50,121 nt of DNA from an uncultured Duncaniella sp. GTDB lineage: Bacteria > Bacteroidota > Bacteroidia > Bacteroidales > Muribaculaceae. The DNA lies in assembly GCA_910578615.1 (NCBI GenBank), contig CAJTRI010000019.1:1-50121 (forward strand), read 5' to 3'. Numbering within the stretch: the first letter of the stretch is position 1; each line of letters starts with the position of its first letter. The position numbers were made by a program, and so were the translations under genes. This document shows, one piece after another, positions 43,450-50,121 of this stretch. A model generated the notes under the pieces. That model made no database searches, was not told the origin of the DNA, and worked only from the letters and a program-made list of their open reading frames with translations.

Positions 43450-43721
43450 TTCGTGAGTTTTTTACGTAATACAACGCTTGTCTGAAAGCCAAGGGTTATA
43501 GCGGGCGGAATCAACGAACGTTCGTCCGTGGCAGGATCGGTTACAATCTGTTCATCGGTCTTCGTCGGCACGAATGTCCCGAATCCGGGTATTGCCACGG
43601 AGTTGAGATTGGCTGCCTCGCGCCCGAATACACCTGCAAGGCCCTCAACGAGACTGGCAGCCTCGGCAGGTTCGCAGCCGAGAGCCTTTGCAAGACGTGA
43701 GTTGAAAGTCTTGGCGTCCAT
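43446..43721 (-). CDS. HU/IHF-like DNA-binding protein
   Basis: A 91-aa protein of the HU family. It has an N-terminal helix pair (AKTFNSRLAKALGCEPAEAA, SLVEGLAGVFG) and the beta-arm entry VAIPGFGTFVPTKTDEQIVT, ending SVVLRKKLT. The start is at ATG 43721, one base after the proS stop; the longer frame would overlap proS. The long basic arm of canonical HU is replaced by a more acidic segment (T-D-P-A-T-D-E-R), so DNA binding may be altered. The downstream gene repeats an HU domain. Confidence 0.85.
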   Translation of the reverse strand: MDAKTFNSRLAKALGCEPAEAASLVEGLAGVFGREAANLNSVAIPGFGTFVPTKTDEQIVTDPATDERSLIPPAITLGFQTSVVLRKKLTK

Positions 43722-43722
43722 A

Positions 43723-45204
43723 TCAATAGTTGCGGGCAAATATTACACGCTGGGCCGATGGCTTGCCTGTCACCATGCACACTCCCGGCGTCTTGTCGCC
43801 GTCAAACGGGATGCATCGTATGGTGGCCTTGGTTTCCTCTTTGATTTTCTCTTCGGTCTCGGGTGTTCCGTCCCAGTGGGCAAGGATAAAGCCTCCCTTT
43901 TCGATTTCCTTCTTGAACTCGTCATAGGTATCCACGGTGCGGGTGAGGGAGGCACGGTGGTCAAGGGCTTTGCGGTAGATGTTAGCTTGGATATCTTCGA
44001 GGAGATTCTTGCAATATGTGGCGATTCCTTCAAGGGGAGCCACATGTTTTTCAAGCGTGTCGCGGCGCATTACTTCCACTGTGCCGTTTTCGATATCGCG
44101 TGCTCCGATGGCAAGACGTACTGGCACACCTTTCAATTCGTAGTCGGCAAACTTGAATCCGGGGCGCTTGTTGTCGGCATCGTCAAACTTGACGCTTACA
44201 CCGAGTTTTCTCAGCTCCTCAACGATGGGATTTACCACTGCCGCTATCTCATCGCGCTGTGAGTCGTTCTTGTAGATGGGGACTATAACCACCTGTATGG
44301 GGGCGAGATGGGGAGGCAGGACGAGGCCGTTGTCATCGGAGTGGGTCATGATGAGTGCTCCCATAAGGCGTGTTGAAACACCCCAAGAGGTTGCCCATAC
44401 ATATTCAGGCTGGTTGTCTTTGTTGACATATGTCACATCAAAAGCCTTGGCAAAGTTCTGGCCGAGAAAGTGTGAGGTGCCTGCCTGAAGGGCCTTGCCA
44501 TCCTGCATCATAGCCTCGATACAGAGGGTCTCGATGGCACCTGCAAAACGTTCGTTGGCGCTCTTAACACCCTTTATGACGGGGACAGCCATGAAGTTTT
44601 CTGCGAAGTCGGAATATACGTCGAGCATTCTGCGGGCCTCGGCCCAGGCTTCTTCTTCTGTGGCATGGGCTGTGTGTCCTTCCTGCCAGAGGAATTCGGC
44701 GGTACGGAGGAACATGCGAGTGCGCATCTCCCAGCGCATGACGTTGGCCCACTGGTTGATCAGTATAGGCAGGTCGCGGTAGGAGTGGATCCAGTTGCGA
44801 TATGTGTTCCAGATGATAGTCTCGGAGGTAGGACGTATGATAAGCTCTTCTTCGAGTCTGGCTGCCGGGTCAACTACCACGCCGCTGCCATCTTCGGCAT
44901 TTTTGAGACGATAATGGGTGACTACGGCGCATTCTTTGGCAAAACCTTCTACGTGGTCAGCCTCGCGTGACAGGAATGATTTGGGTATCAGAAGGGGGAA
45001 ATAGGCGTTCTGGTGGCCTGTCTCCTTGAACATGCGGTCAAGTTCGTGCTGCATTTTCTCCCATATGGCATAGCCGTAGGGCTTGATTACCATACATCCT
45101 CTGACTGCCGACTGCTCGGCAAGGTCAGCTTTCACTACGAGGTCGTTGTACCACTGCGAGTAATTCTCGCTGCGTTTGGTGAGGTCTTTCAGTTCTTTAG
45201 CCAT
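43723..45204 (-). CDS. proS: Prolyl-tRNA synthetase (ProS type 3, archaeal/eukaryotic-like form)
   Basis: Charges tRNA-Pro. The 493-aa length and lack of the ~180-aa editing insertion mark the short form. Class II motifs: motif 1 region AYFPLLIPKSFLSREADHVE, motif 2 LIIRPTSETIIWNTYRNWI followed by LPILINQWANVMRWE, and motif 3 WGVSTRLMGALIMTHSDDNG. The tRNA-binding HGTP domain follows (APIQVVIVPIYKNDSQRDEI), with a C-terminal extension ending GKPSAQRVIFARNY and a zinc-type C-I-P-F region. Gap of 29 nt to the OmpA-like gene. Confidence 0.97.
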   Translation of the reverse strand: MAKELKDLTKRSENYSQWYNDLVVKADLAEQSAVRGCMVIKPYGYAIWEKMQHELDRMFKETGHQNAYFPLLIPKSFLSREADHVEGFAKECAVVTHYRLKNAEDGSGVVVDPAARLEEELIIRPTSETIIWNTYRNWIHSYRDLPILINQWANVMRWEMRTRMFLRTAEFLWQEGHTAHATEEEAWAEARRMLDVYSDFAENFMAVPVIKGVKSANERFAGAIETLCIEAMMQDGKALQAGTSHFLGQNFAKAFDVTYVNKDNQPEYVWATSWGVSTRLMGALIMTHSDDNGLVLPPHLAPIQVVIVPIYKNDSQRDEIAAVVNPIVEELRKLGVSVKFDDADNKRPGFKFADYELKGVPVRLAIGARDIENGTVEVMRRDTLEKHVAPLEGIATYCKNLLEDIQANIYRKALDHRASLTRTVDTYDEFKKEIEKGGFILAHWDGTPETEEKIKEETKATIRCIPFDGDKTPGVCMVTGKPSAQRVIFARNY

Positions 45205-45233
45205 TGATTGTATGATGATTTTGTCTTTGTTTC

Positions 45234-45866
45234 TTATCTGAGGAGGCCTTTGTGGGCCTGGGTTATCATTTTGGGGCCGGGAATAAGGTAGAATTCCACA
45301 CGGCGGTTGGCTGCACGGGCTTTTCTGGTGCGACTTTCGTCAACTGGTTCGGTGTCGCCCATTTCGTAGGGTATCACGATGAGGTCTTCGCTCACACGCC
45401 CGAGAAGCCAGTCGTAAATGGAGTTGTTGCGCTCATGTGACAGCCACAGGTTGTATTTTTGCGAGCCGGTATTGTCGGTGTTTACCGTATATACCACCTT
45501 GAACATTTCCGGGTCGGCAAGGACTGTGACAAGAGGATTGATTTTGGCCGGTGCGTCGGGAGACAGCAAGGTGTCGTTGGGGAGAAAGAGGTCGTCTGAC
45601 GGAATTGTGACAATAATGACCTCGTCGTCACGCGTAAGGTCTATCGTATATCCTTTTTTTGCAAGGTTGTTGCCGAGTCTTGTCATATATTTGACTATGG
45701 CGGTATGTTCCTTGTCACCTACGGCAGGGGTGAGGATGTTCTGGTCAAAATCCATATCCATGAATGCCGATTCTTCATAACCCTTATACGGGTCGGTGTA
45801 TTTACCCTTGCCAATGGCCGGAATGGAAAGTAGGAGTATTGCTATGGAGAGAAGTATGCGGTTCAT
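45234..45866 (-). CDS. OmpA-like periplasmic protein
   Basis: A 210-aa protein with a signal peptide (ILLSIAILLLSIPAIGKG) and a C-terminal OmpA-like domain (about 85-200). The pattern VNTDNTGSQKYNLWLSHERN, IYDWLLGRV and the ending A-A-N-R-R-V-E-F-Y-L matches the family's NGSxxYNxxLSxxRA...NRRVE. It may bind peptidoglycan. The usual Asp/Arg diaminopimelate contact positions are partly present. It ends the short set rimM, small protein, OmpA-like. Confidence 0.75.
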   Translation of the reverse strand: MNRILLSIAILLLSIPAIGKGKYTDPYKGYEESAFMDMDFDQNILTPAVGDKEHTAIVKYMTRLGNNLAKKGYTIDLTRDDEVIIVTIPSDDLFLPNDTLLSPDAPAKINPLVTVLADPEMFKVVYTVNTDNTGSQKYNLWLSHERNNSIYDWLLGRVSEDLIVIPYEMGDTEPVDESRTRKARAANRRVEFYLIPGPKMITQAHKGLLR

Positions 45867-45868
45867 TC

Positions 45869-46180
45869 TTAAATATTTAGAGGGTCAAGGCTTTGCTCAT
45901 AGGCGAGTTCGGCGGCAACGAGGGGTTCGATGTCCTCGGGACGGATGGGCGATTGTTTGTCTTTGGCAATCATGCGGCGTACATGGGCCGTAAGTCCGGC
46001 TGTATTGATGTCTTCGTCATCGGCTTCGGAGTCGATGTCAAGCAGTCCGTTTTCATCATACCAGTCCCATATTATGTCGATGATGTTAAGAAGCTCGTCA
46101 TCAGGATAAATCTTGGATGATTCCTCGCTGATGGACTGTCTCATAGCCTTTACGGCTTCTTTTTCGTCGTATTCGTTCAT
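45869..46180 (-). CDS. Small acidic protein of unknown function
   Basis: A 103-aa, strongly acidic soluble protein with no signal peptide or membrane helix. It has two helical stretches (EKEAVKAMRQSISEESSKIY, LLNIIDIIWDWYDENGLLDI), an Asp/Glu-rich middle (SEADDEDIN) and AELAYEQSLDPLNI at the end. It begins 3 nt after rimM and ends 2 nt before the OmpA-like start, so it is clearly part of the operon. I do not recognise the family; a conserved hypothetical of Bacteroidales is likely. Confidence 0.75.
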   Translation of the reverse strand: MNEYDEKEAVKAMRQSISEESSKIYPDDELLNIIDIIWDWYDENGLLDIDSEADDEDINTAGLTAHVRRMIAKDKQSPIRPEDIEPLVAAELAYEQSLDPLNI

Positions 46181-46183
46181 TCG

Positions 46184-46717
46184 TTATTTGTTGAGTTGGA
46201 GTATTTCTGACGGATAGGAAGTTTCCACAATGCGTGTTGTGACATCAATGCCGAGTATGAATTCATCGGCAACGGGGAGGAGTATCTCGTATCCGTCATC
46301 AGATGTGAGGATGAAGAGCACATTGTCCGTCATATCGTTGACATCTGTGATAGTGCCTATTCTGCCGTTGGCGGAGTCGATCACGGTGAACCCTATGAGG
46401 TCTGAGGCATAGAATCCTTCCTCTGGATCTAACTCCAATGCCGGTGCGTCCTCGTTGAGTATATAGAACGGCATTGTGGCAAATCTGCGGGCTTTCTGGT
46501 CTGAGTCTATGCCTTCTATGGTGATGAGGCATGTATCGGCTGTCTTCGGCCTGACCCCTGTGATGAAGAAGGGCACGAAGATGCCTTCCACCTCCATTAC
46601 GATGCATCGCACATCTTCAAGGTCGGTGTCAATGTCAAGTGTGGCCGAGATTTCACCCTTGATTCCATGGGGTTTGTTGAAATGTCCGGCGAGTGTGATT
46701 TCTTCCTCTCTTATCAT
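46184..46717 (-). CDS. rimM: 16S rRNA processing factor RimM
   Basis: Helps mature the head of the 30S subunit. The 177-aa protein has the N-terminal RimM barrel (EITLAGHFNKPHGIKGEISA, VEGIFVPFFITGVRPK) and the PRC-barrel-like C-terminal half (EGFYASDLIGFTVIDSANGR, IGTITDVNDMTDNVLFIL). The start touches the DUF4290 stop (TGATG), typical coupling. Confidence 0.95.
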   Translation of the reverse strand: MIREEEITLAGHFNKPHGIKGEISATLDIDTDLEDVRCIVMEVEGIFVPFFITGVRPKTADTCLITIEGIDSDQKARRFATMPFYILNEDAPALELDPEEGFYASDLIGFTVIDSANGRIGTITDVNDMTDNVLFILTSDDGYEILLPVADEFILGIDVTTRIVETSYPSEILQLNK

Positions 46718-47310
46718 CAGCGTTTTTTCTTTTTCTTCTTCCCTGAGGCGGGAGGTGCTATTATCTGGAAATCGTGCAGACGGGTGGTTTCGGGATTGAA
46801 ACGGATTTCACCGTGGGAGTATTCGGCGAGGTCTTTGAATATCTTTGCATCGTCCACGCTGTCCTTTGAAACCGCGAGAAGAAGTTTCTTCATATGGTTG
46901 GCTATGAGAAGGGATAACTCGTCACGTTCGGGGCCGACCGGCATTTCCAACGCACGCGCCACCATAAGCTCCACATCTTTCCCGTAGTGTCGGTAGCGTA
47001 TGTGGTGGCCGGAATAGGGGACACGGTCGGGGCGTGATTCCTGGGGGTCGGCATGTATGATTTCGACCGGGTAGTCTATATCGAGACCGAATCCGCTCAT
47101 TATGGCCAGGTGATCCCACAGCTTCTGCATGTAGTTTTCCTGCTCTCTGATCTTTGGAAATAGTTTGAGCATGGCCGAGACTATGGAGTGGGCACACGCG
47201 GTGCGCTCTTCGCGGTCAGTGATGGTGAGACAGTGGTCTACCATCTGCTGTATGTTTCTTCCGTATTCCGGGAGGATGAGTCTTGGTTTGCCGGTGTTGT
47301 AGGTTAGCAC
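46717..47310 (-). CDS. DUF4290 protein
   Basis: A 197-aa protein that opens MLTYNTGKPRLILPEYGRNI, the hallmark of DUF4290, a Bacteroidetes family usually found next to rimM or murA. It has helical segments, a YPVEIIHADPQESRPDRVPY block and a lysine-rich tail GKKKKKKR, which suggests RNA or ribosome contact. Function unknown. First gene of a seven-gene unit that runs to the HU-LysM gene. Confidence 0.88.
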   Translation of the reverse strand: MLTYNTGKPRLILPEYGRNIQQMVDHCLTITDREERTACAHSIVSAMLKLFPKIREQENYMQKLWDHLAIMSGFGLDIDYPVEIIHADPQESRPDRVPYSGHHIRYRHYGKDVELMVARALEMPVGPERDELSLLIANHMKKLLLAVSKDSVDDAKIFKDLAEYSHGEIRFNPETTRLHDFQIIAPPASGKKKKKKR

Positions 47311-47331
47311 TTATAAATAGGGGATTAGTTT

Positions 47332-47371
47332 CCGCCATCCGTGACCGTATAACAACAGTCACGGATGGCGG
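47332..47371 (-). terminator. Intrinsic terminator after fabG
   Basis: A 14-bp perfect stem (CCGCCATCCGTGAC, 47332-47345, with 47358-47371) and a 12-nt loop. The - strand tail is only GAAAC, without a T-run, so it may be a weak or partial terminator. It lies 8 nt past the fabG stop. Confidence 0.65.
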
Positions 47372-47378
47372 TAGGGGA

Positions 47379-48125
47379 TTACATATTCATGCCGCCATCG
47401 ACCTGGATAACCTGTCCTGAGACATAGGATGACATGTCAGATGCGAGGAAGGTGGCGACGTTGGCGATATCGTCAACCTGTCCTGCGCGGCGGAGGGGGA
47501 TTTTGAGCGCCCATTCCTTGCGCACCTCGTCGGGAAGTGCGGCGGTCATGGCGGTCTCGATAAATCCGGGCGCTATGGCGTTGGCTCGGATGCCACGTGA
47601 GCCTACTTCCTGGGCTATTGATTTGGCAAGGGCGATGAGACCGGCTTTGGAGGCTGCATAGTTTGACTGCCCGGCATTACCGTGTACGCCTACCACTGAG
47701 GCCATGTTGATGATGGAGCCGCTGCGCTGACGCATCATGATTGGGAGTACGGCGTGGATGAAGTTGAAGGCGCTTTTGAGATTGACTGCGATTACGGCGT
47801 CCCACTGTGCCTCGGTCATTCTCATCATAAGGCCGTCTTTTGTGATGCCTGCGTTGTTTACGAGAATGTCGATGTGGCCGAAGTCTTCCTTAACCTTTGC
47901 AACGACTTCTTCGGTCTGGGCGAAGTCGGCAGCGTTGGATGCATATCCGATAGCCTTTACGCCGAGGGCTTCGAGTTCTTTCTCGGTAGCTTCCATATTC
48001 TCGTCGCGGTTGAGGTCGGTAAATGCTATGTCGGCGCCTTCGGCGGCAAATTTCATTGCGATGCTCTTGCCGATGCCTCGTGCGGCACCGGTGATGAGGG
48101 CAACTTTTCCTTCGAGTAATTTCAT
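47379..48125 (-). CDS. fabG: 3-oxoacyl-[ACP] reductase FabG
   Basis: Short-chain dehydrogenase that reduces 3-oxoacyl-ACP in fatty-acid synthesis. The 248-aa length is standard. NADPH loop is ITGAARGIGKSIA, then ILVNNAGITKDGL, the catalytic Ser in INMASVVGVHGNAGQSNYAA, YxxxK as Y-A-A-S-K, and the end VSGQVIQVDGGMNM. A stand-alone SDR with another substrate is possible, but ITKDGLMMRMTEAQWDAVI is typical of FabG. It lies 40 nt after the TetR gene, which could control it. Confidence 0.93.
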   Translation of the reverse strand: MKLLEGKVALITGAARGIGKSIAMKFAAEGADIAFTDLNRDENMEATEKELEALGVKAIGYASNAADFAQTEEVVAKVKEDFGHIDILVNNAGITKDGLMMRMTEAQWDAVIAVNLKSAFNFIHAVLPIMMRQRSGSIINMASVVGVHGNAGQSNYAASKAGLIALAKSIAQEVGSRGIRANAIAPGFIETAMTAALPDEVRKEWALKIPLRRAGQVDDIANVATFLASDMSSYVSGQVIQVDGGMNM

Positions 48126-48165
48126 AAGGGTTTGTTATATTAAGGTTGTTGGTGTTTGTTAAATG

Positions 48166-48774
48166 TCACTTGTCTTTTCTGACGAGACGGGAGATTATGA
48201 ATTCGGTCACTTCGTCGCGTATGGTGTCAGGGTTTACTCCTACTGACTCATACGTCTCTCTGAGGCGGCAGATATCGACTCCTTGGAATATCATCTGGTA
48301 GACAGAGGGGAGCCCTGTTGCTGCTGCTGAATCGAAAGTCCCGTCGCCGACACCCTTTTCTATCATTTCTGCAAAGAGTTCGCGTTCCTTTGCCACGGCC
48401 ATGTGACGGATACGTTCGAGACGTTTGTAATCAAATGTAAGGTAGGATATGAGCTGGCTTGTGGTTGATGAAGATGAGATGGTGTCTTCTACTATGTCAA
48501 ACCGGGCTTTGATGAATCTTCTCAGCTTTTCTTCGGCATCCACATTGCTGTCAACAATCTCCCTGAGGCGGCTGACTATGCTGTCGGCCTCGCGCTCAAT
48601 CACGGCATCATAGATCTCCTTCTTGTTCTTGAAATAGGTATAGATAGTGCGCCGCCCCTTGTCAGAAGCGGTGGCTATGTCATTCATAGTGGTGCGCTCA
48701 ACCCCGTTGCTGACAAAGAGTTGGCGAGCCACGTCAAGAAGCCTCTCACGGGTTTTTGCTGCTATGGAGGTCAT
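48166..48774 (-). CDS. TetR-family transcriptional regulator
   Basis: A 202-aa repressor-type protein. The N-terminal TetR DNA-binding domain (about 8-55) has RERLLDVARQLFVSNGVERT, TMNDIATASDKGRRTIYTYF and KNKKEIYDAVI; the ligand domain is not recognisable. It lies just upstream of fabG on the same strand, so regulation of fatty-acid genes is a fair guess but unproven. Confidence 0.9.
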   Translation of the reverse strand: MTSIAAKTRERLLDVARQLFVSNGVERTTMNDIATASDKGRRTIYTYFKNKKEIYDAVIEREADSIVSRLREIVDSNVDAEEKLRRFIKARFDIVEDTISSSSTTSQLISYLTFDYKRLERIRHMAVAKERELFAEMIEKGVGDGTFDSAAATGLPSVYQMIFQGVDICRLRETYESVGVNPDTIRDEVTEFIISRLVRKDK

Positions 48775-48796
48775 TGGCGGATTATAGTTGAGAACG

Positions 48797-48826
48797 CAAA
48801 GTTACGAATTTTCCACCGTAATCAGA
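48797..48826 (-). promoter_or_regulatory. Probable promoter of the tetR-fabG unit
   Basis: The - strand reads TCTG (48826-48823), 18 nt, TAACTTTG (48804-48797). The -7 box is a perfect match; the -33 box has one mismatch. Start near 48790, 16 nt before the TetR ATG. Confidence 0.5.
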
Positions 48827-49571
48827 GACTTATCCCTTGATTTTTTAGAAATTCACGGTAGACGCGCGAGAATTGCTCGTTGGCGGCTTTGGGATATCTT
48901 ACTTCCGCAAAGAGGGCTGCAAGACTCTCCTTGCCGTTTTCCTCGACAAATCTGCGGTTGCTGTCAAGGGCTTCCTCTTCGGCATAGATCTCGTGGATTT
49001 CTTCGTCAGACGGATCGTGGTAGACCTGTTCATGTGTCACGGCCCATAGAGGCAGCCGGGGTTGTGTCCCGGGACATTCAGCCGGATATCCGGTCGTTAC
49101 GGTAACCACCGGGACTACGCCGGTCGGAAGTCCGAGGGCGCGAGCTATCGGTTCGGCATTATATGTGGTGGTGCCGAGATAGCATGTCCCCAACCCGGCC
49201 ATCTCGGCAAGCGTGCAGAATTGTTGTGCCACAATGGCTGTATCTATCACACCCCATGTGAAGCCTTGCAGGTTGTCGAGACCCGGTTCGACGCCGTTAA
49301 GGCGGCACCAGCGGTTGAATCTGTTGAAATCGAGGCAGAATGTGAGTACTGCTTTGGCGCTACGTATGGCAGGCTGGTTGAAATGGCTTGGGGCGAGTTC
49401 TGCAATCTTATCAGCATCGGTGGTGACGATGACGCTGTATGTCTGCATATTGCCCGTGTTAGGGGCATGGACGGCCTTTCCGAGAAGGCTGTTTATAAGA
49501 TCCATGCCGACTTCCCGCTGTTGGTCGTAGGCACGTACCGAGTATCTTTTTTCAAAATATTCTGTATTCAT
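48822..49571 (-). CDS. Nitroreductase family protein (NfsA/FRP-like)
   Basis: FMN-dependent oxidoreductase of 249 aa, in the size range of NfsA-type enzymes. The flavin contacts are RYSVRAYDQQREV at the N-terminus, APNTGNMQTYSVIVT, WGVIDTAIVAQQFCTLAEMA, GLGTCYLGTTTYN and the VVTVTTGYPAECPG loop. It reduces nitro compounds or quinones with NAD(P)H; the physiological substrate is unknown. The upstream region to the window end shows foreign features (see 49630-50121), so its native promoter may be incomplete. Confidence 0.9.
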   Translation of the reverse strand: MNTEYFEKRYSVRAYDQQREVGMDLINSLLGKAVHAPNTGNMQTYSVIVTTDADKIAELAPSHFNQPAIRSAKAVLTFCLDFNRFNRWCRLNGVEPGLDNLQGFTWGVIDTAIVAQQFCTLAEMAGLGTCYLGTTTYNAEPIARALGLPTGVVPVVTVTTGYPAECPGTQPRLPLWAVTHEQVYHDPSDEEIHEIYAEEEALDSNRRFVEENGKESLAALFAEVRYPKAANEQFSRVYREFLKNQGISL

Positions 49572-49636
49572 TAATGTTGTCCCGATTAATTAGGTGGAAT
49601 TTATATGCAAATTAACAAAAAAATAGTAAAATTGTC

Positions 49637-49666
49637 TTGACAATTCCTGTAGAACTGTGGTAGCAT
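49637..49666 (+). promoter_or_regulatory. Sigma70/sigmaA-type promoter, unlike the rest of the window
   Basis: TTGACA (49637-49642), an 18-nt spacer, TAGCAT (49661-49666). The -35 box is perfect for the housekeeping sigma of Firmicutes and Proteobacteria, not the Bacteroidetes one. A start near 49673 would give a leader of about 75 nt up to the following terminator. Confidence 0.5.
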
Positions 49667-49696
49667 TAGAACAGTTAAAAAACCTTTGAGATGACA

Positions 49697-49748
49697 GAGT
49701 AAGGTGAAGGAAGCGGACAGACCGTTTATTTCTCCTTGCTCTTTTTTT
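49697..49748 (+). terminator. Classical intrinsic terminator, possibly an attenuator
   Basis: A 12-position stem GAGTAAGGTGAA (49697-49708) with TTCTCCTTGCTC (49730-49741), one G-T pair and one mismatch. The loop contains a small CGG-ACAGA-CCG stem, and a run of seven T follows. Placed right after a promoter and before a GlpA-like gene, it could be an antitermination-controlled leader. Confidence 0.6.
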
Positions 49749-49934
49749 ATAATCAACGGGAAACGGCGGTTATAAGGCTTGAAGGGGGAAGTAACTGGCT
49801 GGTATGGCGTTGCTTCGATATGGGCAGTGCTGTACAAAACACGGCCCGGGGATCCGGGCCGTTACCTGACTGGTAGGTGCGGCTGTGCCCGGGCATGGCT
49901 GCAGAGGCGCAAAAATGTATATGGAGGAAGAGAC

Positions 49935-50121
49935 ATGAAGGAATGGAATTTCGATGCGGTGATTATCGGCGGCGGTGTGACCGGCTGTGCGATAGCGAGA
50001 GAACTTTCCCGCTATGAGATGCACGCGGCGCTGATTGAGCGGGAGGATGTCTACTATGTCCAGGAGGCCGGGGCGGATATGAGCTGGCTTGGCCGGTATT
50101 ATGAGGAAATGGGAGTGAAAA
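49935..50121 (+). CDS. FAD-dependent oxidoreductase, GlpA-like N-terminus (3' cut by the window)
   Basis: 62 codons are visible. The start ATG 49935 is preceded by GGAGGA (49923-49928), a strong Firmicutes-style ribosome binding site. The first 39 residues are a clean Rossmann FAD-binding unit: MKEWNFDAVIIGGGVTGCAI followed by ARELSRYEMHAALIERED, close to glycerol-3-phosphate/FAD-dependent oxidoreductases of Clostridia (GxGxxG, then the acidic E at the end of beta 2). The family then expects a CSGTSKANSAIVHAG-like segment, but residues 40-62 read YYVQEAGADMSWLGRYYEEM, which I do not recognise. Either the protein is a divergent member or a second join lies near 50050. Confidence 0.55.
   Translation, partial: MKEWNFDAVIIGGGVTGCAIARELSRYEMHAALIEREDVYYVQEAGADMSWLGRYYEEMGVK

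Larger units (their letters stand above)
49572..49934. other. 363-nt stretch without a gene, composition shift
   Basis: The first ~60 nt are A/T-rich and resemble a Bacteroidales upstream region (with a weak TTAATTTG, on the - strand, near 49604-49611). From about 49,630 onward signals of another type appear: TTGACA at 49637, a T7-tailed terminator at 49697-49748, a GC-rich palindrome (ACGGCCCGG-GGAT-CCGGGCCGT, 49841-49862) and GGAGGA at 49923. A 16-nt palindrome AATTGTC-TT-GACAATT (49630-49645) lies at the apparent switch. Confidence 0.6.

Noticed and set aside
49845..49855. CCCGGGGATCC resembles a cloning-vector polylinker
   Set aside because: The match is only 11 nt and is fully explained by the palindrome ACGGCCCGG-GGAT-CCGGGCCGT; no further vector sequence follows.

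Overview
The window reads as a gut Bacteroidales chromosome, most likely a Muribaculaceae-type organism with roughly 50% GC. That assignment is an inference from gene content and signals, not from a database search. Supporting signs are several promoters of the Bacteroidetes form (TTTG, about 20 nt, TAnnTTTG), a SusC-size-class TonB-dependent receptor with a carboxypeptidase-regulatory-like plug domain, the Bat (aerotolerance) operon, a DUF4290 gene beside rimM, a type IX secretion sorting domain and a Nudix-type arabinose regulator.

Layout, left to right. (1) 1-634 is the C-terminal part of a TonB-family protein, closed by a hairpin terminator. (2) 733-8352 is a complete L-arabinose operon on the + strand. 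It holds a mutarotase lipoprotein, an SSS-family symporter, the Nudix-like repressor AraR, araD, araA and an FGGY kinase standing in for ribulokinase. One promoter with a 21-bp palindromic operator just past the start site lies upstream, and a terminator follows. (3) 8488-13670 holds a type IX secretion cargo protein, a lytic transglycosylase and uvrA. (4) 13718-19786 is mixed: a Crp/Fnr regulator translationally coupled to an NSS transporter, a PepSY-like lipoprotein, a catalytically degenerate glutaminase-like protein, an outer-membrane protein, an MptE-like protein, a Bcp peroxiredoxin and a TPR protein. (5) 19812-25089 carries lepA, tRNA-His, and an outer-membrane receptor with a sugar acetyltransferase. 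(6) 25053-31145 is a thiamin operon, thiD-thiS-tenI-like-thiE-thiG-thiC-thiH on the - strand, driven by a consensus promoter and a TPP riboswitch. (7) 31168-33480 is a divergent AraC regulator and alpha/beta hydrolase pair around a palindrome. (8) 33497-41978 is the complete moxR-DUF58-BatA/B/C/D/E operon on the - strand. (9) 42084-47310 is a housekeeping operon on the - strand: DUF4290, rimM, a small acidic protein, an OmpA-like protein, proS, an HU protein and an HU-membrane-LysM fusion. (10) 47332-49571 holds fabG, a TetR regulator and a nitroreductase.

The last ~500 bases (about 49,630 on) look foreign. They carry a sigma70/sigmaA-style promoter, a classical T-tract terminator, a strong GGAGGA ribosome binding site and the start of a GlpA-like FAD oxidoreductase of Clostridia type. 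The coding sequence itself loses family resemblance after about 40 codons. A chimeric assembly join is the simplest explanation; real transfer is the alternative.

I did not find a clearly undescribed defence or mobile system. There is no CRISPR array, transposase, integrase or phage gene. The more interesting signals are the AraR operator geometry, the pseudo-glutaminase, the HU/LysM membrane fusion, the MptE-like cluster, the hydrolase-AraC palindrome and the foreign right end.
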